Assembly: GCA_905176665.1 (NCBI GenBank)
Contig: CAJINA010000122.1
Span: 62,001-126,000 of the forward strand
DNA: 64,000 nucleotides
Reading direction: 5' to 3'
Source of the DNA: Olavius algarvensis Delta 4 endosymbiont
Lineage (GTDB): Bacteria; Desulfobacterota; Desulfobacteria; Desulfobacterales; CAJINA01
A program made the translations under genes and the position numbers. This document shows, piece after piece, positions 24,007-32,238 of the stretch. Numbering within the stretch: position 1 is the stretch's first letter; the number at the start of each line of letters is the position of its first letter. The notes beneath the pieces are model-generated. The model was not told the origin of the DNA, did not search any database, and saw only the letters and a list, made by a program, of their open reading frames with translations.

Positions 24007-25947
24007 ATGGCACTGGACAGGAAAATCGCCTATATCAATCTTTCCACGGGAGAGATCGAAACCAAACCCATCCCGCTGGAACTGCGTAAGAAGTTTCTGG
24101 GCGGCCGCGGAATGGACGCCTATTTGCTGTACAACCACACGAAAAAGGGCTGCGATCCAATGGGTCCCGACAATGCCTTGATCATCTCGGGCGGCTTGTT
24201 GACCGCCACCTGCGCTTCGGCCACCGCCCGTACCCACGTCATGGCCAAATCGCCGCTGACCGGCCTGCTGGGCAGCTGCAACATGGGCGGTTTTTTCGCC
24301 CCCGAGCTGGCCTGGGCGGGATTTCATCACCTGGTGATCAAAGGACAGGCCAAAAAGCCGGTCTATCTTTACATTAACAATGGCGACATCGAGATCCGCG
24401 ATGCCACCGCACTCTGGGGCAAAACGACCACTGATACACAGTGGGCTATCCGGGATGAACTGGACGACCAGGAAGTGAAGAGCCTCGTGATCGGTCCGGC
24501 CGGCGAACACCTGGTTCGCTGGGCCAACGTCATGACCGGTATCAAAAACGCCGGCGGCCGCACCGGCATGGGCTGCGTCATGGGCAGTAAAAATCTCAAG
24601 GCCGTGGCCGTGCGCGGTACCCTGGACATCAAGATCGCCCACCCGGTGGAGGCGTTCGAATTCAACAAACGGTTCATCGAACAGATTACCAGCGCCAAGG
24701 TCAATCAGACCCAGGGAACCCTGGGAACACCGTTCATCTGGGGGGCCACGAACTCCTGGGGCGGCGTGCGCACCCGTAATTTCCAATACAATCAGTGTGA
24801 AAACGCCGACGACATCGAACCTGAACGCATCGATGAAATCTGTGAAGAGACCATGGGACCCTACCACATGGCCGGCTGCTTCGGCTGCCAGGTGCACTGC
24901 CGGGCCCAGCACAAGATCCCCAGTGGCCCCTACAAGGGCCGTTATGAAGAAGGCCCGGAATATACTTCCCAGGGGGCTTTTGGCGGTGAGCCGGACTGCA
25001 AGAGTGCTGAAACCGTTCTGGTGGGCAACCACCTGGTGGACCAGTTCGGCATGGACAACCTGGAGACCGGCAGCATCATCGCCTGGGCCATGGAGTTGTA
25101 TGAACTGGGCATCATCTCCACCAAGGAAACCGAGGGGCTCGACCTGCGGTGGGGCAACGACGAAGCTTTGATCGAAATGATTGAGAACATCTGCTACCGC
25201 AAGGGCTGGCTGGGCAACACCCTGGCCGACGGCGGCATACCCGCCTCCGAAAAGATCGGCAAGGATTCGTTTGACTACCTGATCCAGGTCAAGGGCATGA
25301 GCAACCTGCATTCGGATGAGCGGGCCACGCCGGCCCTGGCGCTGAACATCGCCACTGCTTCGAGGGGCAGCGACCACCTGCGCAGCCGGCCGGCCATCGA
25401 CCTGTATCACCTGCCGGAAAAGGTGCTGCGCAAAATCTACAGCAATCCGATTCCCTATGACGGGCCGCTAAGCTCCGAACACACCGAATACATCGGCAAA
25501 CCGTGGCAGGTATTCTGGCAGGAGAACTGCTACATGGCGGTGGACTGCCTGGGGATCTGCAAGTATCACACGACCTTTTTGGGCGCGACCCTGCCCAATT
25601 TCGAAGACTGGCCCAAAGTGATCTACTACAATACCGGGCTGGAATTGACGCCTACGGATATCTGGGAAATTGCGGTCCGGTGCAACACGCTGGAAAGGAT
25701 GTTCAATCTCCGGGAGGGACTGAAACGTACCGACCTGAAAAAAGGCGACCTGCTCAACCACCGCTATTTTGACGAACCCTGTCGCCGCGGTGCCCTGGAC
25801 GTTATCGGCAAAAAGATCGATCGCAAGAAGTTCGACGCCATGATCGACGAGTTCTACGGTTACAAAGGCCTGGATAAAAAGGGCAACATCAAACCGGCCA
25901 CCCTCAAGAAACAAGGGCTCGCTGCCGAACCGTCCCATGTACTGTGA
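24007..25947 (+). CDS. Aldehyde:ferredoxin oxidoreductase family catalytic subunit (tungstopterin)
   Basis: The 646-residue protein has the full AOR layout. The N-terminal pterin-binding domain (FLGGRGMDAYL, KSPLTGLLGS, GGRTGMGCVMGSKNLKAV) is followed by the [4Fe-4S] motif C291-x2-C294-x3-C298 and the fourth ligand in DCLGICKYH (C514 or C518). Such enzymes bind a tungsto-bispterin and oxidise aldehydes to acids, or reduce activated acids, with ferredoxin; some relatives (BamB) reduce benzoyl-CoA. The true substrate cannot be read from the sequence. GGAGG before ATG 24007 sets the start. It is followed 22 bases later by its ferredoxin partner. Confidence 0.9.
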   Translation: MALDRKIAYINLSTGEIETKPIPLELRKKFLGGRGMDAYLLYNHTKKGCDPMGPDNALIISGGLLTATCASATARTHVMAKSPLTGLLGSCNMGGFFAPELAWAGFHHLVIKGQAKKPVYLYINNGDIEIRDATALWGKTTTDTQWAIRDELDDQEVKSLVIGPAGEHLVRWANVMTGIKNAGGRTGMGCVMGSKNLKAVAVRGTLDIKIAHPVEAFEFNKRFIEQITSAKVNQTQGTLGTPFIWGATNSWGGVRTRNFQYNQCENADDIEPERIDEICEETMGPYHMAGCFGCQVHCRAQHKIPSGPYKGRYEEGPEYTSQGAFGGEPDCKSAETVLVGNHLVDQFGMDNLETGSIIAWAMELYELGIISTKETEGLDLRWGNDEALIEMIENICYRKGWLGNTLADGGIPASEKIGKDSFDYLIQVKGMSNLHSDERATPALALNIATASRGSDHLRSRPAIDLYHLPEKVLRKIYSNPIPYDGPLSSEHTEYIGKPWQVFWQENCYMAVDCLGICKYHTTFLGATLPNFEDWPKVIYYNTGLELTPTDIWEIAVRCNTLERMFNLREGLKRTDLKKGDLLNHRYFDEPCRRGALDVIGKKIDRKKFDAMIDEFYGYKGLDKKGNIKPATLKKQGLAAEPSHVL

Positions 25948-25969
25948 TCTATGCTAAAGGAGAGAAGCA

Positions 25970-26467
25970 ATGGATAAAGCGTTAATGATAAATCACGAAA
26001 AATGCACGGGCTGCCGGTTGTGCGAGCTGGTCTGCGCGGTCAAACACGATGGGATATCCAATCCGACCCGCAGCCGGATCAAGGTCATGAAGTGGGAAAT
26101 GGAAGGCCTGTACATTCCCATGTCCTGCCAGCAGTGTCAGGATGCGCCCTGTGAAAACGGCTGCCCGGTGGGTGCCATCTCCCGCAATGAAACCCTGAAC
26201 CGCGTAGAAGTGGATCAGGAAATCTGCATCGGCTGCCGTACCTGTGTATCGGTGTGCCCGTTTGGGGCCATGACCTTCAATGCCATTGACCGCAAGGTGA
26301 TCAAGTGCGACCTGTGCGACGGCGATCCGCAGTGTGTTCGTTTCTGTGATGTCAAGGCCGTGGAATATGTTCCGGCCACGGATGTCAGTATCGTCAAGAA
26401 GCGCGACGCCGCCCTGCGGTTGAAAGAGGCCTCCAAGAAAGCGGACTCGCTGCAGGCCAATTCCTAA
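25970..26467 (+). CDS. Four-cluster 4Fe-4S ferredoxin partner of AOR
   Basis: The 165-residue protein has four Cys clusters (CTGCRLCELVCA, CQQCQDAPCENGCP, CIGCRTCVSVCP, CDLCDGDPQCVRFC) in the order of HycB-type small subunits. It likely takes electrons from the AOR in the cytoplasm. It is a paralogue of the ferredoxin at 21446-21931, and both follow an AOR-family gene, so the two arms are duplicated modules. The ribosome-binding site AAAGGAGAG is strong. Confidence 0.9.
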   Translation: MDKALMINHEKCTGCRLCELVCAVKHDGISNPTRSRIKVMKWEMEGLYIPMSCQQCQDAPCENGCPVGAISRNETLNRVEVDQEICIGCRTCVSVCPFGAMTFNAIDRKVIKCDLCDGDPQCVRFCDVKAVEYVPATDVSIVKKRDAALRLKEASKKADSLQANS

Positions 26468-26517
26468 CCTCCATTTGAACGGCTATCGATAGCATGGCCC
26501 CAGGTTTCTGACTGGGG

Positions 26518-27215
26518 TCATGCATCCTGATCTCCCGCCCCGGGTGGTTGGCTCGCGGTTGACTCCGCGTGTGCCGATTTATCCAGAACCCACCTGATCT
26601 TCCTGGCAATCTCAGTCTTGATGACCGGCTTCATCACGAACCCCTGGAGCCCCATGGCCTCGCTCTGCTCGGCATTCATCCGGTCGCTGAAACCGGTGCA
26701 GAGGATCACCGGCAGATCCGGACGGATCTTTTTTATCTCCTGGGCCAGTTGAATGCCGGTCATGTTGGATATGGTCAAATCCGTAATGACAAGTTCGAAG
26801 CCATCGCGGATGATTAGACAAGCCGTCCTTGTCCATTTTGCAACTCTCGAAGCCAGGGCTGGCTGGGCATATCGTGCCCGATCAATCCGGGATCGGGATG
26901 CACGGCGATTTTGCCGTCAGCGGTCACCGCGAATATATAGCCCTCACGGCCGACTTCGATATTCGCCATGCCCGATCCTGCATCCAGCTTGGCCTTGGTG
27001 ATACTGGCCGGGATTTCAGCCAGTCCATAATTATGGAGAACGGCGACTTGCTCCCGGGCAACGCGCATGGCTTCCACCAGGCGGGTCTCCAGCCAGGTAT
27101 CGGCCAAATGAGTCAGGGCCATACGTGAAAAGTAGTGGGTGGTGGCAACTGTCGCGAGGGTGAAAACAAGCACCAGCGCCAGGGTAGACATCAGGAATTT
27201 TGCATAGATGTTCAT
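26518..27215 (-). pseudogene. Deleted hybrid sensor histidine kinase (sensor joined to receiver end)
   Basis: On the minus strand the start at 27215 gives a signal/membrane helix (about residues 8-28) and a Cache-like sensor domain (GREGYIFAVTADGKIAVHPDP). Translation then hits TAA at about 26815. Directly after, in another frame, the C-terminal half of a receiver domain continues: FELVITDLTISNMTG with the phospho-acceptor D, then VKMP-type KP (VMKPV). The HAMP, PAS and kinase core expected between them (well over 1 kb) are gone. This looks like a deletion fusing the two ends of one hybrid kinase. Neither piece should work. It faces the AOR ferredoxin gene convergently. Confidence 0.75.
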
Positions 27216-27361
27216 CGGGTGTCCTCTATTTCGTCAAGCGTCCTGCAGGGACTGAAATTCCGGACACAATCAATGGCCGCTACGCCCGGAATCGCCTGAA
27301 TCTAATATGATATGAACAAGTTACAAAATTAGCAGCATTTTTTGATTGGAGCACCCCTTAT

Positions 27362-30300
27362 TCAACCCCCATCGCCTACCACGATAAAAGGCGCCCAAAA
27401 AAATGGGTGTGCGTAGGCCGCTATGGTTTTGCCGGATGATGCATCCTCAAGGGTTTTGCGGTCCAGCAGGTGCAGGATGGATTTCTGCAGTGATTTGGCC
27501 CGTGACAGGCCGGGACCCTGTTCCTGAAATCGAAACAGCCCCGTGGTCAGCATTTTGGCGGAGGTTGTCTCCACGGGCCACATGCTGACCAGCAATGCCC
27601 GCGAGCCAGCATAAAAAAACGACCGCCCCAGGCCGGATACCGCCTCGGCGCCGGCGCCCTGGGCCGCGCCTGTATTGCAGGCGGACAGCACGATCCAGTC
27701 GGCATTCAACTTCAGCCCGAGGATCTCTTCGGCTGTCAGCAGGCCGTCTTCAGCGTCCCGGGTTACATCCGGTCCGCTGAGGGCCAGCGCCGGCTGATCC
27801 AGTCCATCCAGATCACCAGCCACCAGACCGTGGGTGGCAAACGCAATGACCTTCCGATTGGAAAGGTCCATTGTCTTCACCCGGTTTTCTGCGGCGCGGG
27901 CCCCCAGGTAAATATCCTGGCTCGGATCCGCACCAAGCGTGGCTCCAATGCCGTTGATCTCTTCAGCCGTGTCGGGCAGCCGGCTGAGCATGCCGATATG
28001 ACTGGACGCCATGGTCGTACTATCCAGGGTATCACTTTGCGTCACGCGGATGCCGCGCACCTTCAGGCGCCCGCCGCGACTGACCAGTCGGGCGTTTTCC
28101 AACGGCTGTTCCTGAGCCGCCTGCCGCATTTGCATGACGTTGAAGTAAGGGTCGCCAAAACCGGTAAAGGTCCGCCGCTCCGGATTCCCGGGCGGCAATG
28201 AACGCAGCGTCACCAGAGAAGAAACCGAGGGCAACCGCGTCAGCGAGTGTTGGCGGATCAGCCAGGGCACTTTCCGGTAAGCGGCAAAGAGGGTTGTCTC
28301 GTGCTTTGCCGGACGGACCGGGGCCGTGGGTAATACCGCAAAGGGAATGGTCCCTAACGGTGCCGCCGCGACAATGATCAGATCACCGGCTTTCTGCCAG
28401 GCGGGTGCCACCGGTTTGAGGATGGTGGTGAACAATTCATGGGCCAGTTTCAAATCATAATCCGGAATGTCACCCAGAGTCCCCGGTACCGGCGACAGGG
28501 TCTGGCGCAAGCGCCGGGTTATATCCTCGAGGGCCGTCCTGCCCAGGGGGGCAATTGCAAAGGCGGTTGGCCACTTTGGCGACATACCCCAGATATAGGT
28601 TCGGGCGGCAGCCGGATAGATGACCACCAGCGCCTCGCTGGATTTCAAATGCTGACGCAGCGAATCAAACCCGGGAACCTGAGGATTTACAAATTCCTCA
28701 TAACGGGGGAATCGATTTTGAATTTCAACCAGAATCGCTCTACGGGCCTGCCCCAGCGTGGCAATGGAGGCCTGCAGATCAGTGACCACATTGCGCTCAA
28801 CCTGGTCGGGTGGTGCCGCCAGAAGGTTGGCCAGAATCAACTTGAGTGACTCGATCTGTTTGGAGGCGTCCTGTTCCCGGCGTACCAGATCGGCCAGTTC
28901 CGGGGTTACGGCGGCCGCCCGGGCACCGCTGGCGCCGAGCGCCTGCTTTACCAGACTGCCGTTGATGGATTCGCACAGCTGGAATATCTCCTCCGGTATA
29001 TCGACTCCGGAAGGCTTACCGGAAGAATGGGCGTACACCGCGGCCAACAGATCGATATAGGCTTCCGCGATTACCTTGATACGCTTGTTTTTGAGATGAT
29101 CCTGGCTGGCACTCCGCTCTTTGAAAAGCACCGGCAAGGCCTTGGAAAAGTCTTTGCGGGCCTGTTCTTGATTGTTAAGCGCAGTGTGGGCCATGCCTCT
29201 AAGTCCCAACATTTCGGCAGTCTGGTACTGTTCATCGCCCAGATAGGCCTGCAGATCGCGATAGGCGGCGGCGATTGTCTCCATCGCCTCCCGGGCCCGA
29301 CCGGTCATCACCAGGGGAATCATCATGTCGGGATCACGGGCGATGTACTTGTTGTAATCATAGGCGTTATCGGCCATGTCCACCTTGATGCCGTCGAGTT
29401 GGCGTGCGGCGGCCGGATATTGCTGCCGGGCGACCAGGATCTTGACCAGGTTGCTCCGGGCCGCTCCGACCCAGGCGGCTTCTTGCGGCATCCCGGCCTG
29501 CTCAAACAGGTCCAACCCCTTCCGGATCAGCTGCTCAGCGTCTTCCAGGCGGCCTTGCATGGCAAGGATCTCACCCAGGTTCACTATGCTGTCCGCGGTG
29601 GTACCCGATATTTTTCCAGTCAAACCGATAGATTCATTCAGTGTAACCCGGGCCCCCATCTCCGCCTCGATCAAACGGCCCTGAAACGCCAGGTTCATAT
29701 CCAGGCGCCCCTTGTTGTGCAGATACACCAACGGATGTTTTTTAACCTTCAATTTCAGCAACCGGGCGGCCTCTCTCCGGTGGGGTTCCGCCTGGGCGAA
29801 CTGGCCGCGGGCATTGTAAAGGGTTGCCTGGATCCGGTGCTTGTCGATCCGCAGCCAAGCCTGGCGATTGCGACTGGCCTCCCGCAATCTCTTTCTCTCG
29901 ACGAAAGCGAGGCCTTCGGTGACCGTCCGTTCACAGGCCACCAGGTCACCCACCCATGTATAGTAAAGTGCCAGCAAGAAATAGCTCGAACTATGGGGGG
30001 TGGTCTCCAGGCTGCGTTTCACGTAGGCGATGGCATTGCGAAAGTTTCCGGCCATCGCTTCGGAGGTACTGAGCAGCCTGAGTGTCGCGGACGTTTCGCG
30101 ATACTGGTTGGACAGCCTGAAATCTTCCAGGCCCTGGCGATAGCGCCCCAGTTCACGGGCCGCCTGGCCCCTGGAAAAGTAAAACCAGGCCAGTCTATCC
30201 GGATCTTTCGTGTCAGGCGGGGCAGAATCCGCTTTGGCATACAAGTCAGCTATGATTTTTTGATCGTATTTGCTCGGCTGGTCCAGTAATTCCAGGACGT

Positions 30301-30505
30301 CACTCACCCGGCGAGGCGGCATATCAAAAGACTTGGCAGCCATGTCCACAGTGACCTTGCGGGCATCCGCTACCGTCATCTTCTTTTCGACACAGCCGCT
30401 GCCGACCAATAGGATGGCCAATAGTAAAACAAGGGAAGATCCGGAGGGACAAATATCTACCCATAACGATCGCAGGGAGGGTCGCCGAGCCAGTCGATTG
30501 TTCAT
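27362..30505 (-). CDS. CHAT-domain caspase-like lipoprotein with TPR repeats
   Basis: The 1047-residue protein starts with a lipoprotein signal (LVLLLAILLVGSGC, lipobox cysteine C38), so it should be anchored to a membrane after Lgt processing. Residues about 70-480 are TPR-like helical repeats. The C-terminal 400 residues are a CHAT domain with the dyad H892 (FATHGL) and C943 (LSACNTG) intact and the family end HPFFWAPFIVVGDG. CHAT proteases belong to the caspase/separase clan. Here the membrane anchor suggests an envelope role; the target is unknown. It is transcribed alone and unrelated in function to the AOR genes around it. Confidence 0.85.
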   Translation of the reverse strand: MNNRLARRPSLRSLWVDICPSGSSLVLLLAILLVGSGCVEKKMTVADARKVTVDMAAKSFDMPPRRVSDVLELLDQPSKYDQKIIADLYAKADSAPPDTKDPDRLAWFYFSRGQAARELGRYRQGLEDFRLSNQYRETSATLRLLSTSEAMAGNFRNAIAYVKRSLETTPHSSSYFLLALYYTWVGDLVACERTVTEGLAFVERKRLREASRNRQAWLRIDKHRIQATLYNARGQFAQAEPHRREAARLLKLKVKKHPLVYLHNKGRLDMNLAFQGRLIEAEMGARVTLNESIGLTGKISGTTADSIVNLGEILAMQGRLEDAEQLIRKGLDLFEQAGMPQEAAWVGAARSNLVKILVARQQYPAAARQLDGIKVDMADNAYDYNKYIARDPDMMIPLVMTGRAREAMETIAAAYRDLQAYLGDEQYQTAEMLGLRGMAHTALNNQEQARKDFSKALPVLFKERSASQDHLKNKRIKVIAEAYIDLLAAVYAHSSGKPSGVDIPEEIFQLCESINGSLVKQALGASGARAAAVTPELADLVRREQDASKQIESLKLILANLLAAPPDQVERNVVTDLQASIATLGQARRAILVEIQNRFPRYEEFVNPQVPGFDSLRQHLKSSEALVVIYPAAARTYIWGMSPKWPTAFAIAPLGRTALEDITRRLRQTLSPVPGTLGDIPDYDLKLAHELFTTILKPVAPAWQKAGDLIIVAAAPLGTIPFAVLPTAPVRPAKHETTLFAAYRKVPWLIRQHSLTRLPSVSSLVTLRSLPPGNPERRTFTGFGDPYFNVMQMRQAAQEQPLENARLVSRGGRLKVRGIRVTQSDTLDSTTMASSHIGMLSRLPDTAEEINGIGATLGADPSQDIYLGARAAENRVKTMDLSNRKVIAFATHGLVAGDLDGLDQPALALSGPDVTRDAEDGLLTAEEILGLKLNADWIVLSACNTGAAQGAGAEAVSGLGRSFFYAGSRALLVSMWPVETTSAKMLTTGLFRFQEQGPGLSRAKSLQKSILHLLDRKTLEDASSGKTIAAYAHPFFWAPFIVVGDGG

Positions 30506-30744
30506 ACCTGCACCTTTCTAAACCGATGTGTTTGTAACTTTCATAGGTTGTCGCACCAGGACTTCTTCCCGTAGATTTCAATCTATATATCAGAATGTGG
30601 AGTCTGGTTCAATTTGGAAGGCGGGACGGAACCTGCACCAGCCTTAACTATCCTGATTTAAAGTGGATTGATATACGGCTGGTTCCAAGACCAGCCCGAG
30701 GGAGGGTCGGCTTGAGGGTCAGGCTCTGAAAACTCAAGTAAAAA

Positions 30745-30771
30745 TAGAAGTCATCTCAAAGCAGCTTCTAA
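30745..30771. repeat. Internally deleted MITE-like remnant
   Basis: TAGAAGTCATCTCAAAGCAGCTTCTA is the two element ends joined with the middle missing. Its right end supplies the TAG stop of the MoaD-like gene. Confidence 0.55.
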
Positions 30772-31040
30772 CCGCCGGCCAGTAAAATGACGATATGAAT
30801 TTCATCACCATCCTGCGTGACTTTTTTCAATTCGTCCGGATAGGCGCTTTCATTGTTGAGATAGATTTCAATAAAGTTCCGCAGCGTGCCTTTTTTATCA
30901 AACAGACGTTCCCGCAAGCCGGGATATTGTCGCAGCAGGTCGTCGATACACGCCCCGACGGTGGTCCCGGTAACAGCAACGGCCTCACGGCCGCCGGCGT
31001 ATTCGCGGTGGGTTTTATGGAGGTTTATGTTGACGGCCAT
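30768..31040 (-). CDS. MoaD/ThiS-family sulfur carrier
   Basis: The 90-residue ubiquitin-fold protein ends in the required LLAGG, the C-terminal Gly-Gly that is adenylated and thiocarboxylated. MoaD donates sulfur for the pterin dithiolene; ThiS does so for thiazole. With a MoeB-like activator five bases upstream and an AOR in the neighbourhood, a MoaD role for tungstopterin is likely but not proven. The ATG at 31040 has GGGAG eight bases upstream; the GTG at 31049 lies too close to that site. Confidence 0.85.
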   Translation of the reverse strand: MAVNINLHKTHREYAGGREAVAVTGTTVGACIDDLLRQYPGLRERLFDKKGTLRNFIEIYLNNESAYPDELKKVTQDGDEIHIVILLAGG

Positions 31041-31045
31041 GAGTC

Positions 31046-31777
31046 TCACTCCCTACCGCAGTCAGGGCACTGCGGATGTCGATTGATTTTGAATTCGCTG
31101 AATTCCAGGGCCAGCCCGTCATAGCGCAGCAGACGGCCGGCCAGCAAGCGGCCGGCTCCGGTAATGGCTTTGACGGTTTCCGTGGCCTGGATCGCACCGA
31201 TGACTGCCGGGGTAGCGCCCAATACCGGGAACTTCCCCGCCTGGGGTTTTCCCCGCACGAGGCAACCCAGGCAGGCGGTTTTCCCGGGGAGGACCACCAT
31301 GACCCGGCCATCGAAGCCGTCTACCGCCCCATGAATCATGGGGATCTGGAGGTTTAGGGCAGCCTGGTTCAGCATCAGACGGGTCTCGATATTGTCCAGG
31401 GCATCCACGATCAGATCACTGCCGCGAACCAGATCGACCACGTTGGCCGCAGTAATCGTCTCGGCCGAACACTGGAGTTGTACCTCGGGATTCAAGCGCG
31501 CCAGGGTTGCCTCCGCCGACGCGGCCTTGTCCCGGCCGACATCCCGGTCACCGTGCAGAATCTGCCGATTCAGATTGCTCAGGGTTACGGTGTCGTTGTC
31601 GACAATGCGCAGGGTCCCTACGCCGGCCGCAGCCAGATAGAGTGCCACCGGCGAACCGAGACCGCCGGCACCGGCGATAAAGACTACGGCTTTTTGCAGT
31701 CGCGCCTGCCCCGCTTCTCCGATTTCAGGGATCATGATCTGACGATCGTAACGTTCCCGGTCATATTCGGTCAGCAT
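31046..31777 (-). CDS. MoeB/ThiF/HesA-family adenylyltransferase
   Basis: The 243-residue E1-like enzyme has the nucleotide-binding loop GAGGLGSP (about 36-43), the Arg/Asp pair in NLNRQILH and VDALDNIETR, and two zinc CxxC pairs (CLGC near 171 and CPDC at the end). It adenylates the Gly-Gly tail of its small sulfur carrier, whose gene follows immediately. The conserved catalytic Cys near position 185-190 of some MoeB/ThiF members is not evident (GKFPVLGATP in that region), which is normal for MoeB types that use a separate sulfur donor. Confidence 0.88.
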   Translation of the reverse strand: MLTEYDRERYDRQIMIPEIGEAGQARLQKAVVFIAGAGGLGSPVALYLAAAGVGTLRIVDNDTVTLSNLNRQILHGDRDVGRDKAASAEATLARLNPEVQLQCSAETITAANVVDLVRGSDLIVDALDNIETRLMLNQAALNLQIPMIHGAVDGFDGRVMVVLPGKTACLGCLVRGKPQAGKFPVLGATPAVIGAIQATETVKAITGAGRLLAGRLLRYDGLALEFSEFKINRHPQCPDCGRE

Positions 31778-32238
31778 ATTCCGGCTCCATATTAGGGTTC
31801 AGCGTTCGAAACGGATCCTGTGCTACACTTTTCGTAAAGAACCTTGGTCCAAAGTTCCAGGCCTTGGATTGCCCCTGAAAGGGACTTTTTTGTCATATAA
31901 CGCCATGGAAAAACCATTCATCGCGCAGAGGCGCAGAGACGCAGAGAAAAGCAAAACCAGGATTTCGTCGCACTATCGTGCGAAATACCTTTTTCACCTC
32001 AAGGCATCCAATGCCTTTTAGGTTTAATCCCGCGCAGCGGGAAACAATTCATGGTTTTCTCTGCGCCTCCGCGTCTCCGCGCGAGAATATGCTTTTACGG
32101 CGCAGCCAAGGATCCTTACCTGGTACTGAGGAACAGGTTTTTAAAGACTAACATAAGTAGATATTTAAAAAAACGTCACTACATTGAACGCCGGCACAAA
32201 CTTGACTTGGCGGTACGGCTGGGATAAGCAGGCAGCAC
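31778..32238. other. Gene-free region upstream of the B12/radical-SAM-like gene
   Basis: The 461 bp hold repeat copy 1 (31909-32145). Outside it I see only A/T-rich sequence (32140-32180) that may contain the promoter of the downstream gene. Confidence 0.5.
31909..32145. repeat. Palindromic CGCAGAGACGCAGAG repeat, copy 1
   Basis: A 237-bp intergenic repeat with arms GCGCAGAGGCGCAGAGACGC and TCTGCGCCTCCGCGTCTCCG, a nested GTCGCACTATCGTGCGA palindrome, and a CCCGCGCAGCGGG hairpin. It shares order and most sequence with the copy at 62514-62756. Confidence 0.8.
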
